Part shown: one piece after another, positions 1 to 8,128 of the stretch
Numbering within the stretch: position 1 is the stretch's first letter
How the letters are laid out: each line of letters opens with the position of its first letter
Assembly (NCBI GenBank): GCA_002360945.1
Contig: DERO01000028.1
Coordinates: forward strand, 1-19,012
Direction of reading: 5' to 3'
Length of the DNA: 19,012 nt
Origin: Leclercia adecarboxylata
Lineage (GTDB): Bacteria; Pseudomonadota; Gammaproteobacteria; Enterobacterales; Enterobacteriaceae
Notes under the pieces: generated by a model
The model's database searches: none
The model's input: the letters and a program-made list of their open reading frames with translations, nothing else
Told to the model about the DNA's origin: nothing
Program-made: the position numbers and the translations under genes

Positions 1-2441
1 GTGTTACCGCGAACTATGCCGTGGGCCTGCACGACGGCCAGCGTGGTGTTTTCCACCATTGCGGATTCATCCGCCACCGGCCACGGGGCATTGTCGATTG
101 CGCCTTCGCCTTTCATCTCCTGCCACAGGGGGAGGCCGGGGTGGGTGTTGACCGGGTTCAGCATACGGACAACCGCCAGCAGCGCTTCACGCATCAAGGC
201 ACGATCCTGCTCGCCTTCCTGCGGAGCTTTCGCCAGCTTGTTCATCAATTCCATAATAGCCGCAATTGCGGTATTGAAGGTCTGACGGCGACCAATATCA
301 TCGGTCACTTTGGCAATAGTTTTATGAACATCACGACGCAGCGCCTGCTGATCTTCAGTCAGTGCAGCGGTATCCAGTGCCGGTGCTTCGCCCTGAGAAG
401 TGTGCTCGTAAACCAGTTTCCAGACACGTTTCAGGAAGCGGTTAGCCCCTTCCACGCCGGACTCCTGCCATTCCAGAGTCATGTCTGCCGGGGAGGCAAA
501 CATCATAAACAGACGCACGGTATCGGCACCGTAACGCTCAACCATCACCTGCGGGTCAATGCCGTTGTTTTTGGACTTCGACATTTTGCTCATGCCGGTA
601 TAGACCAGCTCGTGACCTGCGGCATCTTTCGCCTTAACGATGCGGCCTTTCTCGTCGCGCTCAACGATAGCATCAACCGGAGAGACCCAGTTACGCTCGC
701 CGTTCACGCCCACGTAGTAGAAGGCATCCGCCAGTACCATGCCCTGACACAGCAGCTGTTTCGCTGGCTCGTCAGAGTTCACCAGGCCCGCGTCGCGCAT
801 CAGCTTGTGGAAGAAGCGGAAGTAGAGCAGGTGCATGATGGCGTGTTCGATCCCGCCGATATAGATATCCACCGGCAGCCAGTAGTTAGCCGCTTTGGAA
901 TCCAGCATGCCTTCCTGATACTGCGGGCAGGTGTAACGCGCGTAGTACCAGGAGGACTCCATAAAGGTGTCGAAGGTGTCGGTTTCACGCAGCGCAGGCA
1001 TGCCGTTTACGGTGGTCTTCGCCCACTCTGGATCGGCTTTGATCGGGCTGGTGATGCCGTCCATGACCACGTCTTCCGGCAGGATCACCGGGAGCTGATC
1101 CTCCGGCGTTGGCAGGACGGTGCCATCTTCCAGGGTGACCATCGGGATTGGCGCGCCCCAGTAACGCTGACGGGAAACACCCCAGTCGCGCAGACGGTAG
1201 TTAACTTTACGCTCGCCAACGCCCAGTTCTGCCAGCTTGTCGGCGATGGCGTTGAAGCCCTCTTCGAAGCTCAGGCCGCTGAACTCACCGGAGTTAAACA
1301 GGGTGCCTTTCTCAGTCAGCGCCTGTTCGGACAGATCCGGTTCGGAGCCGTCAGCCGCGAGGATAACCGGCTTGATTGCCAGGTTGTATTTGGTAGCAAA
1401 TTCGTAGTCGCGCTGATCGTGACCCGGAACGGCCATCACCGCGCCCGTACCGTACTCCATCAGCACGAAGTTGGCTGCCCAGACCGGGATCGCTTCACCG
1501 GTCAGCGGGTGCGTGGCATAGAAGCCAGTAGCAACGCCTTTTTTCTCCATGGTCGCCATGTCGGCTTCGGCCACTTTGGTGTTGCGGCATTCGTCGATGA
1601 AGGCAGCCAGTTCCGGATTGTTCTCTGCCGCTTTCTGCGCCAGCGGGTGACCTGCGGCCACGGCCAGGTAGGTCGCACCCATGAAGGTGTCCGGACGGGT
1701 GGTGTAAACGGTCAGCTTCTGATCGTAGTTTTCAACGTTGAAGGTGATTTCCACCCCTTCAGAACGACCGATCCAGTTGCGCTGCATGGTTTTCACGGTA
1801 TCTGGCCAGTGGTCCAGATTGTCCAGATCGCTCAGCAGTTCGTCGGCGTAAGCGGTGATTTTAATAAACCACTGCGGGATCTCTTTACGCTCAACCTTGG
1901 TGTCGCAGCGCCAGCAGCAGCCGTCGATAACCTGTTCGTTCGCCAGAACGGTCTGATCGTTCGGGCACCAGTTAACGGCGGAGGTTTTCTTGTAGACCAG
2001 CCCTTTTTTGTAGAGCTCGGTGAAGAATTTTTGCTCCCAGCGGTAGTATTCCGGGGTGCAGGTCGCCAGCTCGCGGCTCCAGTCATAGCCAAAGCCCAGC
2101 ATCTTGAGCTGGTTTTTCATGTAGGCGATGTTGTCGTAGGTCCATGGCGCTGGCGCGGTGTTGTTTTTTACCGCCGCCCCTTCAGCCGGCAGACCAAACG
2201 CATCCCAGCCGATCGGCTGCAGAACGTTTTTACCCAGCATGCGCTGGTAGCGAGCGATCACATCACCGATGGTGTAGTTACGCACGTGGCCCATGTGTAG
2301 TCGGCCAGAAGGATAGGGAAGCATCGACAGGCAGTAATACTTCTCTTTGCTCTCGTCTTCGGTGACTTCAAAAGTGCGCTTCTCGTCCCAGTGTTGCTGG
2401 ACTTTCGATTCTATCTCTTCCGGGCGGTATTGCTCTTGCAT
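1..2441 (-). CDS. leuS: Leucyl-tRNA synthetase LeuS, 3' end cut by the window edge
   Basis: Class I aminoacyl-tRNA synthetase that charges tRNA-Leu with leucine in the cytoplasm. The protein begins [12 protein letters not shown] and 813 full codons are present; the family is about 860 residues, so roughly the last 45 residues lie outside the window. The HIGH motif appears as HMGH at residues 49-52 and KMSKS at 619-623, the same positions as in E. coli. The inserted CP1 editing domain is recognisable from TTRPDT and the GTGAV(M)AVPGHDQRD stretch. The start at 2441 gives the exact E. coli N-terminus. It is divergent from ybeL. The last dozen visible codons (about 1-45) carry an odd cluster of changes at the normally conserved VNGKVR motif, which reads AHGIVRGN here; see findings. 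Identity is certain, the extreme 3' end is not. Confidence 0.98.
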   Translation of the reverse strand, partial: MQEQYRPEEIESKVQQHWDEKRTFEVTEDESKEKYYCLSMLPYPSGRLHMGHVRNYTIGDVIARYQRMLGKNVLQPIGWDAFGLPAEGAAVKNNTAPAPWTYDNIAYMKNQLKMLGFGYDWSRELATCTPEYYRWEQKFFTELYKKGLVYKKTSAVNWCPNDQTVLANEQVIDGCCWRCDTKVERKEIPQWFIKITAYADELLSDLDNLDHWPDTVKTMQRNWIGRSEGVEITFNVENYDQKLTVYTTRPDTFMGATYLAVAAGHPLAQKAAENNPELAAFIDECRNTKVAEADMATMEKKGVATGFYATHPLTGEAIPVWAANFVLMEYGTGAVMAVPGHDQRDYEFATKYNLAIKPVILAADGSEPDLSEQALTEKGTLFNSGEFSGLSFEEGFNAIADKLAELGVGERKVNYRLRDWGVSRQRYWGAPIPMVTLEDGTVLPTPEDQLPVILPEDVVMDGITSPIKADPEWAKTTVNGMPALRETDTFDTFMESSWYYARYTCPQYQEGMLDSKAANYWLPVDIYIGGIEHAIMHLLYFRFFHKLMRDAGLVNSDEPAKQLLCQGMVLADAFYYVGVNGERNWVSPVDAIVERDEKGRIVKAKDAAGHELVYTGMSKMSKSKNNGIDPQVMVERYGADTVRLFMMFASPADMTLEWQESGVEGANRFLKRVWKLVYEHTSQGEAPALDTAALTEDQQALRRDVHKTIAKVTDDIGRRQTFNTAIAAIMELMNKLAKAPQEGEQDRALMREALLAVVRMLNPVNTHPGLPLWQEMKGEGAIDNAPWPVADESAMVENTTLAVVQAHGIVRGN

Positions 2442-2506
2442 GGCAGCCAGTGGTCCTGTGTTCAATACAGCTACAAACGTAGCCAATGGATGTGGTAATT
2501 CAGATC

Positions 2507-2536
2507 CGCATAGCATAGCCCAAACGCCCGCGTCAA
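2507..2536 (-). promoter_or_regulatory. Candidate sigma-70 promoter of leuS
   Basis: On the minus strand TTGACG (2531-2536) is followed after 18 bases by TATGCG (2507-2512), which is preceded by TGC as in an extended -10. This would give a leader of about 60 bases before the leuS ATG at 2441. The rest of the 2442-2654 gap between leuS and ybeL holds no gene that I can see. I found no convincing plus-strand promoter for ybeL in it. Confidence 0.45.
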
Positions 2537-2654
2537 AACAGCCTTTACCTCAAAAGCGCCTTGCAGGAATTTACGCAGAGTGTGGATGACCTGACAAAGC
2601 GGGGCGCAAATAAGGTCTATCATTAGAGAGAGTTACTTACCCGGGAGGCAAATG

Positions 2655-3137
2655 ATGAACAAGGTTGCTCAATTTTACCGTGAACTGGTCGCCACATTAA
2701 CTGAACGTCTGCGTAATGGAGAGCGTGATATTGATGCGCTCGTCGAGCAGGCACGCCTGAGGGTGACGCAGACGGGTGAGTTAACACGTACCGAAGTGGA
2801 AGAGGTGACCCGTGCGGTGCGCCGCGATCTGGAAGAGTTCGCCCGCAGCTATGAAGAGAGCCAGGATGAGGTCGCTGACAGCGTCTTTATGCGGGTGATC
2901 AAAGAGAGCCTGTGGCAGGAGCTGGCGGATATCACCGATAAAACGCAACTGGAGTGGCGCGAAGTGTTCCAGGATCTCAACCATCACGGGGTGTATCACA
3001 GCGGAGAGGTGGTGGGGCTCGGCAATCTGGTGTGTGAGAACTGTCACTTCCATCTGGCGGTCTATACCCCGGATCTGCTGCCGGTCTGCCCGAAATGCGG
3101 ACATGACCAGTTCCAGCGTCGGCCGTTCGAGCCCTAA
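2655..3137 (+). CDS. ybeL: YbeL, zinc-ribbon-containing protein (DUF1451 family)
   Basis: A 160-residue protein nearly identical in layout to E. coli YbeL. The first two thirds are charged and helical, with many Arg, Glu and Asp residues. The C-terminus has a zinc-ribbon signature, CENC about 25 residues before the end region followed by CPKC, fitting one bound zinc. The molecular function is not known, and I infer none. Two ATGs are adjacent (2652 and 2655). The Shine-Dalgarno GGGAGG at 2643-2648 is only 3 bases from the first but 6 from the second, and the second gives the E. coli N-terminus MNKVAQ, so I chose 2655. It is a single-gene unit closed by a strong hairpin directly after the stop. 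Confidence 0.96.
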   Translation: MNKVAQFYRELVATLTERLRNGERDIDALVEQARLRVTQTGELTRTEVEEVTRAVRRDLEEFARSYEESQDEVADSVFMRVIKESLWQELADITDKTQLEWREVFQDLNHHGVYHSGEVVGLGNLVCENCHFHLAVYTPDLLPVCPKCGHDQFQRRPFEP

Positions 3138-3165
3138 AAAAGCGGGCGCTATCACGCCCGCTTTG
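3135..3165. terminator. Intrinsic terminator after ybeL, probably bidirectional
   Basis: AGCGGGCG (3141-3148) and CGCCCGCT (3155-3162) form an 8-bp G+C-rich stem with a 6-base loop. It is flanked by an A-run (3136-3141) on one side and TTT on the other. It ends ybeL on the plus strand, and the A-run gives a U-tract for minus-strand transcripts coming out of tpsA. Confidence 0.85.
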
Positions 3166-3173
3166 TCTGAAAG

Positions 3174-3203
3174 ACAGGATACGATGCAGGCATCGTATCC
3201 TGT
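3174..3203. repeat. Perfect 14-bp inverted repeat just past the tpsA stop
   Basis: The arms 3174-3187 (ACAGGATACGATGC) and 3190-3203 are exact reverse complements separated by only two bases. It lies 12 bases downstream of the tpsA stop on the minus strand and about 12 bases past the ybeL terminator. On the minus strand the tail after it is TCTTTCAG, a poor U-tract. It may act as a 3' stabilising hairpin or as a first-stage terminator for the tps operon, with the ybeL hairpin as the second. Confidence 0.8.
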
Positions 3204-3214
3204 AATTGAGCCGC

Positions 3215-5002
3215 TTATTTAATCGTATTGATCTCAGTCTTTTTGAAATTCTGCGTGCCGCCCATATTGGAAGCATATTTATGGGAGGAGTTCAGAATCA
3301 GCTTATTAGCAGAGAGCGTGCCTGCGCCGCAGGTAGACATATTAAGGAAGCCGCAGCCGTAGCCGCCATTCACCACTTTATTCGCCGTTAAGGTCATTGT
3401 TTCCCCCGCACTGATGTTACCGCGGTTGACAATGTTGCCATTGGCGGTGGTGTCCTGGTTCATTCCATAAACAGAACTAATTTGACCTTCGTTGTACAGA
3501 TCCAGCCATGTCACCACATTCACGGTAGAGCCATGGATTTGGCCATAGTTATTGGTCGCAGTCGTGTCGATGTTTACGTTTCCCGCACTGCCCATATAAC
3601 CGGAGTTATTCAATTTGTAGCTGTGGGTTGTCAGGGTGTTGCTTGCATCCAGGCGGCTATTGGCGGCCTGTGTCAGGACGCCTTCGGTTGTGATGGTGAC
3701 ATTGCCCCCGGAGATTTTGCCCGTGTTAGAAATATCGCCGTTGGAACTGGCGTTATTTTTCCACGACCGAATGATCAGATTTTCAGAGCCGGCCATGTTG
3801 CCCGTCACTTTGAAACTGTTACCGCCGAAGCTAACGGATGTGTTCTTACCAGACAGGGTGCCGCCATTTTCCACATTGCCGAGCGCGGAGACAGCAAGTT
3901 GGTTATTTGATACCAGATAAGAACCAAAACTGGTGTTCAGGCTGCCATTGGTGGTAATGGCCAGCGCGTTGGTGGCCTGCATGTTCCCTTTATTGTTGAT
4001 ATTACCCACAGCAGAAACCATCATTTGATTGCCGCTGGAGATTGTACCCTCGTTGTTCAGTTCCTTCTGGCTGCTGATAGCCGCAATATAGGCCGAGGAG
4101 ATCGTACCGGTATTTTTCAGTTCACCCCCGGAGACCAGTTGAGTGATGTAGCCGTTGTTGGTGATTGCCCCTTCATTAATCAGCGCACCATTAGATGCCA
4201 TAGACAGCGTGCTGTTGGCGACAATCGCTCCTTTGTTGCGGACGCCAAAACCTGCGTTATTGCCGACCATGGTGATGTTGTTCGCTTTCACCCCGCCGAG
4301 CTTGCTGATGTCGATACTGTACTCCGGCATCAGGGTCTGGAGCAGATTTGCCGATTTACCTGCGGAAGTGATGCGGCCCGTGGCGTTATCGAAAGTGAAA
4401 TTTCCGCCGCTGAGCGTTGCATTGGCAGCGGTGACTGTCCCGTTAAGTTGAATGGCGTCTGCCAGAATTGCGGCATAGCTGTTTGCGGCGTTCATCCCGT
4501 ACTGATCCACGGTAATTTTGCCGCCGGTCACGGTATAGCTGCCGATAGCACCCGTGTCGCTCAGGTTCACTTTACCGGTGGTCAGCACCGCTTTGTTGGT
4601 GTTAATGAAGCTGCAGCCTGAACAGGTGATACCGTTGGGGTTAGCGATAACCACATCGGCTCGTTGTCCACCCACTTCAATGAAGCCCTGCAGTGAACTC
4701 GCCTTGTTGGAGACCACCTCATTTAAGATCACCGAGGCGCTGCCGTTGGTCAGGTTGTTGTTTTTTGCCATATTGCCCAGGGTGCTGTGGGTGTAGTTAG
4801 TCACGCTGTTGTTGAGAATTACACCTTTTTTATCAACATTAAATTCACGGTAAATATTGTGCGATACCCCGGCTGCATTTGGCGCTTCAATATCAATGAC
4901 TTTTGTACCGGATTGATGGGTATACGTGGTTGGGTCGGCGTAAACAAAGGTCGACGTCAGGGCTGCGGCCAGCGCCACATAAGTGAGTTTAAATTTAAAC
5001 AT
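3215..5002 (-). CDS. Short two-partner secretion exoprotein (TpsA, haemagglutination-activity domain)
   Basis: Predicted secreted protein of 595 residues exported by the TpsB encoded just upstream. Residues 1-22 are a Sec signal peptide with likely cleavage after VYA-22. Residues from about 23 to 250 form the TPS domain: NPNGI at 121-125 followed by CSGC at 127-130 is the NPNGITC-type signature of ShlA/FhaB-like exoproteins. Residues from about 255 to 545 are irregular repeats of roughly 20 residues rich in Asn, Gly and Ser with N-x-G-x-I steps (for example LINEGAITNNGYI and ELNNEGTISSG), expected to wind as a right-handed beta-helix. The C-terminus has a cysteine pair, C550 and C558, before a short tail. 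The start has a good site, AAAGGA about 8 bases upstream. Typical TpsA proteins are one to several thousand residues, so this one is unusually small. No VENN motif, toxin domain or immunity gene follows. Adhesin or surface filament is an inference; partner identity is strong. Confidence 0.9.
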   Translation of the reverse strand: MFKFKLTYVALAAALTSTFVYADPTTYTHQSGTKVIDIEAPNAAGVSHNIYREFNVDKKGVILNNSVTNYTHSTLGNMAKNNNLTNGSASVILNEVVSNKASSLQGFIEVGGQRADVVIANPNGITCSGCSFINTNKAVLTTGKVNLSDTGAIGSYTVTGGKITVDQYGMNAANSYAAILADAIQLNGTVTAANATLSGGNFTFDNATGRITSAGKSANLLQTLMPEYSIDISKLGGVKANNITMVGNNAGFGVRNKGAIVANSTLSMASNGALINEGAITNNGYITQLVSGGELKNTGTISSAYIAAISSQKELNNEGTISSGNQMMVSAVGNINNKGNMQATNALAITTNGSLNTSFGSYLVSNNQLAVSALGNVENGGTLSGKNTSVSFGGNSFKVTGNMAGSENLIIRSWKNNASSNGDISNTGKISGGNVTITTEGVLTQAANSRLDASNTLTTHSYKLNNSGYMGSAGNVNIDTTATNNYGQIHGSTVNVVTWLDLYNEGQISSVYGMNQDTTANGNIVNRGNISAGETMTLTANKVVNGGYGCGFLNMSTCGAGTLSANKLILNSSHKYASNMGGTQNFKKTEINTIK

Positions 5003-5068
5003 GATTTATTCCTTTAAATAATGATGGACGTTAAATATAAATAAGATGAAGTGATGAACCTTTGCCTG

Positions 5069-6769
5069 TTAATACCTCCATTGCAATGAAAAACCCATAT
5101 TAAGGGCCTGCGTATGAAAGTTGTCAGGTTTGCTCAGCGGTGTGCCAATAAATAAATCATACTGGGTAGCGAGCTTCGCTCCCCGTAATCCCACCACCGC
5201 GCCGGATAATACTTTTCCCTGGCCATATTGTTCACTGCCCGTTACTCTGCCGATATCCAGACCGGTATAGAATTGCTGGTCAGGGGAGGGGATATCCCAG
5301 CTGAAATCATTGCGCCAGTACCAACCCTGATTACCGGATAATGTGCGTTCGCCATCAAAGCCACGTACCGTCCAGCGATTGCCTATATTCATTTTATTAT
5401 CGGAGGATAATATGTCCGGGCTGATTTGCGCGCTTATTTGCGGTGACCAGCTAAATGTGTTGCCGGTGAGGGGGAATTTCATTAATGCCTTCAGATCGGC
5501 ATGTAATATACGAGCGTGTTTATCGTATAGCCCTGCATTCTCTTCCGGAGTCGGCATGGAACTTAGCCACGGCAGGCGGTTCTGTACACCCACCGAAGCC
5601 TCAATAATCTTACTGTCAAAGTAATGCTGGTGGCGCAGGGTAAGATCCCAGCCAGGATTTTGTTTGCGCATCACGCTGAGTTCGCTGCCGCCAAAGTAAT
5701 AGCGGGAGGTACTTTTAAAGAGCTTCGCGTCCAGCGTCGTTTTTTGCGTTCGGGTGTGCGAAAGCAGGCGTGAAAGGGTCGCGCTGTAGTAGCGGTTTTT
5801 ACTTTCATAATCGGTGGTAGACCATTGCCCGCGGAACTGCTGCAGGTATTCGCTGCGGGCGGCATACAGGCTCATGTTCCAGTAGCCAAAGGGAACGGAG
5901 TAATAAACACTGCCGTTTTTATTGCCGTCGTCATGCTGGTTGAATTCAACATCGCCTCCGGCGGCCACGTATAAAATGTCGTTCAGTCTGGCCATATCGT
6001 AGAGGTAGAGTGCGCCGCCGCCCTGATAGCGCCCGGTTGCGCGACTGCCTGCATCATCGAGCCAGGCACCTACCTGCCAGGACTTATCGAGCTGACGGGT
6101 CAGGCGCACGTCGGTTTCCGCGTGGTTTTGCCCCGGCAGCAACTTCATATGGGCAGATGATCCGGGGATGCGTTGCAGGTTCGCCATCCCTTGCTCGAGA
6201 TCGGGCAGGCGCAAAATATCGCCCGCCGAGAACGGCAAGGTATTCCAGAGGCTGGTTCGGGTCACCGGTTTATCGGTGGCAAACGCGATATGGCCTATTT
6301 TTCCGTAAGTTAACGTTAATTGTAATATTCCGCTCTCCAACGACTGAGAGGGAATATCAATCAGAGACGTAATATAGCCTTTTATAATTAACTCATTCTG
6401 TAAACTACGGGTGAATAAACGGATGCCTTCAATACCCAGACATTGCGATTTTGCCTGAATGATTAATTTTCCTAATAGCTTCTGCGTTAATGCTCTGTCC
6501 TCGGATTCAATGTTAACTTCTTTAATGTATTTACAGTTTCTCTCTTTTGGGAAAACTATTTTTTCATCCGTAGAGTATACGCGAGTGGATTCATATTCCT
6601 GCTGCTGGGGAGTAAGTGCCGCTTCGCGGGCCCGATCCTGCTCAGACTGATTTACCGACGGGTGCGCGTTACTGGCGATGGCATGATGACAAAGCGCAAT
6701 AAAAATAATAAAACCGGCAATAAAGCCGTTGTTATTTTTCAGCATGAAGCAATATCCATTTTGTTTCAT
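5069..6769 (-). CDS. Two-partner secretion outer-membrane transporter (TpsB, ShlB/FhaC/HecB family)
   Basis: A 566-residue Omp85-superfamily transporter that would translocate the downstream exoprotein across the outer membrane. A signal peptide covers about residues 1-35. An N-terminal plug-helix-like segment, SEQDRAREAALTPQQQ, is at 42-57. Two POTRA domains follow, about 75-155 and 156-225; C79 and C100 (in CLGIEGI) match the conserved disulphide of ShlB-type POTRA1. A 16-strand barrel then fills the rest. VRGFDGE at 468-474 is the family motif of loop L6, and the chain ends in FSLQWRY with a terminal aromatic residue, the barrel-assembly signal. The gene precedes tpsA by 66 bases with no terminator between, so the two should be one transcript. 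The first ATG (6769) has no clear ribosome site; ATG at 6745 (MLKNNNGF) would give a more ordinary signal peptide and remains possible. Confidence 0.93.
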   Translation of the reverse strand: MKQNGYCFMLKNNNGFIAGFIIFIALCHHAIASNAHPSVNQSEQDRAREAALTPQQQEYESTRVYSTDEKIVFPKERNCKYIKEVNIESEDRALTQKLLGKLIIQAKSQCLGIEGIRLFTRSLQNELIIKGYITSLIDIPSQSLESGILQLTLTYGKIGHIAFATDKPVTRTSLWNTLPFSAGDILRLPDLEQGMANLQRIPGSSAHMKLLPGQNHAETDVRLTRQLDKSWQVGAWLDDAGSRATGRYQGGGALYLYDMARLNDILYVAAGGDVEFNQHDDGNKNGSVYYSVPFGYWNMSLYAARSEYLQQFRGQWSTTDYESKNRYYSATLSRLLSHTRTQKTTLDAKLFKSTSRYYFGGSELSVMRKQNPGWDLTLRHQHYFDSKIIEASVGVQNRLPWLSSMPTPEENAGLYDKHARILHADLKALMKFPLTGNTFSWSPQISAQISPDILSSDNKMNIGNRWTVRGFDGERTLSGNQGWYWRNDFSWDIPSPDQQFYTGLDIGRVTGSEQYGQGKVLSGAVVGLRGAKLATQYDLFIGTPLSKPDNFHTQALNMGFSLQWRY

Positions 6770-6794
6770 TGAGCGAAGTGTAAAGCTGTATAGT

Positions 6795-6820
6795 CGCCCA
6801 TGAGGATCCTTCTCAGGGCG
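6795..6820. repeat. Imperfect inverted repeat upstream of tpsB
   Basis: On the minus strand CGCCC-TGAG and CTCA-T-GGGCG face each other across seven bases, giving nine paired positions with one bulged base. It lies about 25-50 bases before the tpsB ATG, inside the expected leader, so it could be an operator or an mRNA hairpin. I cannot tell which. Confidence 0.5.
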
Positions 6821-6837
6821 TAAACAGCAGCGGAACC

Positions 6838-6867
6838 TTATAACAACCTTGTGAAGTTGAACAATAA
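6838..6867 (-). promoter_or_regulatory. Tentative promoter of the tpsBA operon
   Basis: On the minus strand TTATTG (6862-6867) and TTATAA (6838-6843) are 18 bases apart. The -10 is good, the -35 poor. It is the best pair in the A+T-rich gap, where chance matches are frequent. Confidence 0.3.
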
Positions 6868-7028
6868 AAACTCTTTTTAGAAAAAGTTAACGATTAATAA
6901 CCCTGACTTAAAAAAATTGGGGAAACATCGAAGAAGTGAATATGCTAGCCAAAAAAAGGACGAGCTTCTATGCCGCGATCCTCATTTGTATGTGAACTGA
7001 TATCTCATTTAGTGGGGATTAATGCATG

Positions 7029-7060
7029 CTGGTGCCTCTGCGGACAGGCAGGGGCACCAG
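7029..7060 (-). terminator. Hairpin after rihA (transcript 3' end)
   Basis: CTGGTGCCTCTGC (7029-7041) and GCAGGGGCACCAG (7048-7060) form a 13-bp stem with one G-U type mismatch and a 6-base loop, 10 bases after the rihA stop. There is no U-tract behind it on the minus strand, so it may protect the 3' end or be a weak terminator rather than a classical intrinsic one. Confidence 0.55.
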
Positions 7061-7070
7061 TCAGGAGCGT

Positions 7071-8006
7071 TTAAGCGTAGAATTTCAGGCGTTCGGCCAG
7101 TAAATCAACAAAGGCCTGACGATTAATATCGGTCATGAGGGTGGTATTTGGCTTATTGCCGGTCAGGAAGTAGTAGTCCACCACCGTCATCCCCTGGGTG
7201 TATTTCCCCTGGGTCTCGACGCCTACCCAGCGCTCTACCGTGGTGAAGATCTCCGGTTTCAGCAGCCAGGCGATGGTGCAGGGGTCGTGCAACGGTGCAC
7301 CCTGGAAGCCCCACTTCTCGGTTTTGTGGTACTCCATAAAGAAGTCGAGCAGCTCCGCGACTGTGGTCGCCACCGGGTTGCCGATCCGGCGAAAACGCTC
7401 GATATCTTCCGCCATAATTTGTGCTCGATGGGTCACGTCCAGACCGGCCATCACCACCGGTATGCCGGACTGGAAGACGATTTCAGCCGCTTCAGGATCG
7501 ACATAAATATTGAATTCAGCAGCAGGCGTCCAGTTACCCAGGCCCATGGCACCGCCCATGATCACTATCCGGGCGATTTTCGCGTGTAATTCCGGGTGGC
7601 TGTTTATCAGCAGGGCGACGTTAGTTTGCGGGCCGGTAGCCACCAGCGTCACCGGTTCTGCGCTTTCGCGCAGCACTTTTGCCATCAACTCCACGGCGGT
7701 GCATTCCTGTGGGGCAAAGTCCGGCTCGGGCAGGGCGGGGCCATCAAGGCCGCTTTCCCCGTGGACGTTGTCGGCAATGATCAGATCGCGCATCAGGGGC
7801 TTAACTGCCCCGCCGGCAACCGGAATATCGCTGCGCTTTAGCAGGGTTAGCATCCGCAGCACGTTGTGCAGGGTTTTATCCGGGGTCTGGTTCCCGGCAG
7901 AAGAGGTGACTGCCTTAAATTCCAGTTCGGGTGAGGCTAGGGCAAGGACGAGTGCGATCGCGTCATCATGACCCGGGTCGCAATCGAGGATGACAGGTAG
8001 TGCCAT
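7071..8006 (-). CDS. rihA: Pyrimidine-specific ribonucleoside hydrolase RihA
   Basis: Cytoplasmic nucleosidase that splits pyrimidine ribonucleosides (cytidine and uridine) into base and ribose for salvage. It is 311 residues, the same as E. coli RihA, and closely similar throughout. The calcium-binding DCDPGHDDA motif of inosine-uridine nucleoside hydrolases is at residues 8-16, and the second conserved patch [11 protein letters not shown] is in the C-terminal third. A start four codons upstream (8018) is possible, but GGAG sits inside that extension about 7 bases before ATG 8006, and [12 protein letters not shown] is the family N-terminus, so I chose 8006. It follows gltL on the same strand with a 122-base gap that contains a hairpin, so some read-through from gltIJKL is possible but not shown. 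No clear promoter of its own was found. Confidence 0.97.
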   Translation of the reverse strand: MALPVILDCDPGHDDAIALVLALASPELEFKAVTSSAGNQTPDKTLHNVLRMLTLLKRSDIPVAGGAVKPLMRDLIIADNVHGESGLDGPALPEPDFAPQECTAVELMAKVLRESAEPVTLVATGPQTNVALLINSHPELHAKIARIVIMGGAMGLGNWTPAAEFNIYVDPEAAEIVFQSGIPVVMAGLDVTHRAQIMAEDIERFRRIGNPVATTVAELLDFFMEYHKTEKWGFQGAPLHDPCTIAWLLKPEIFTTVERWVGVETQGKYTQGMTVVDYYFLTGNKPNTTLMTDINRQAFVDLLAERLKFYA

Positions 8007-8095
8007 AGAATTCTCCATTTCTCAGGGTTGTTTTGCGACAAGGCTAACGCTGATGAGAGGAGCAGACGAGGCAAACAGATGAAAAGCGTGAAGCA

Positions 8096-8120
8096 GTGCG
8101 CAATCTGAGCGATTGCGCAC
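8096..8120 (-). terminator. Hairpin after gltL, end of gltIJKL transcript
   Basis: GTGCGCAATC (8096-8105) and GATTGCGCAC (8111-8120) form a perfect 10-bp stem with a 5-base loop, 8 bases after the gltL stop. On the minus strand the following tract is TGCTTCACGCTTTTC, so the U-tract is weak and late. It probably terminates or stabilises the operon transcript, with possible leakage into rihA. Confidence 0.6.
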
Positions 8121-8128
8121 CGGAGAGA

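Larger units (their letters stand above)
6770..7070. other. A+T-rich gap between tpsB and rihA
   Basis: No gene is visible. The stretch 6840-7020 is clearly A+T-richer than its surroundings, with homopolymer A and T runs, as is common for acquired loci. It contains the imperfect inverted repeat at 6795-6820, the weak promoter candidate for tpsB and the hairpin after rihA, all listed separately. Confidence 0.6.

Noticed and set aside
21..2300. Long plus-strand open frame opposite leuS
   Set aside because: It lies wholly within leuS on the other strand and has the His/Gln/Val-rich make-up typical of an antisense frame in a G+C-rich gene; leuS itself is certain.
3215..6769. Contact-dependent inhibition (cdiBAI) locus
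   Set aside because: The exoprotein is 595 residues, lacks VENN and a toxin domain, and the next frame downstream is a terminator and then ybeL on the other strand, with no immunity gene.
3138..7070. Insertion sequence, integrase or direct-repeat ends around the tps locus
   Set aside because: No transposase, integrase or tRNA-derived attachment repeat is visible at either edge; acquisition by homologous replacement between conserved flanks is simpler.
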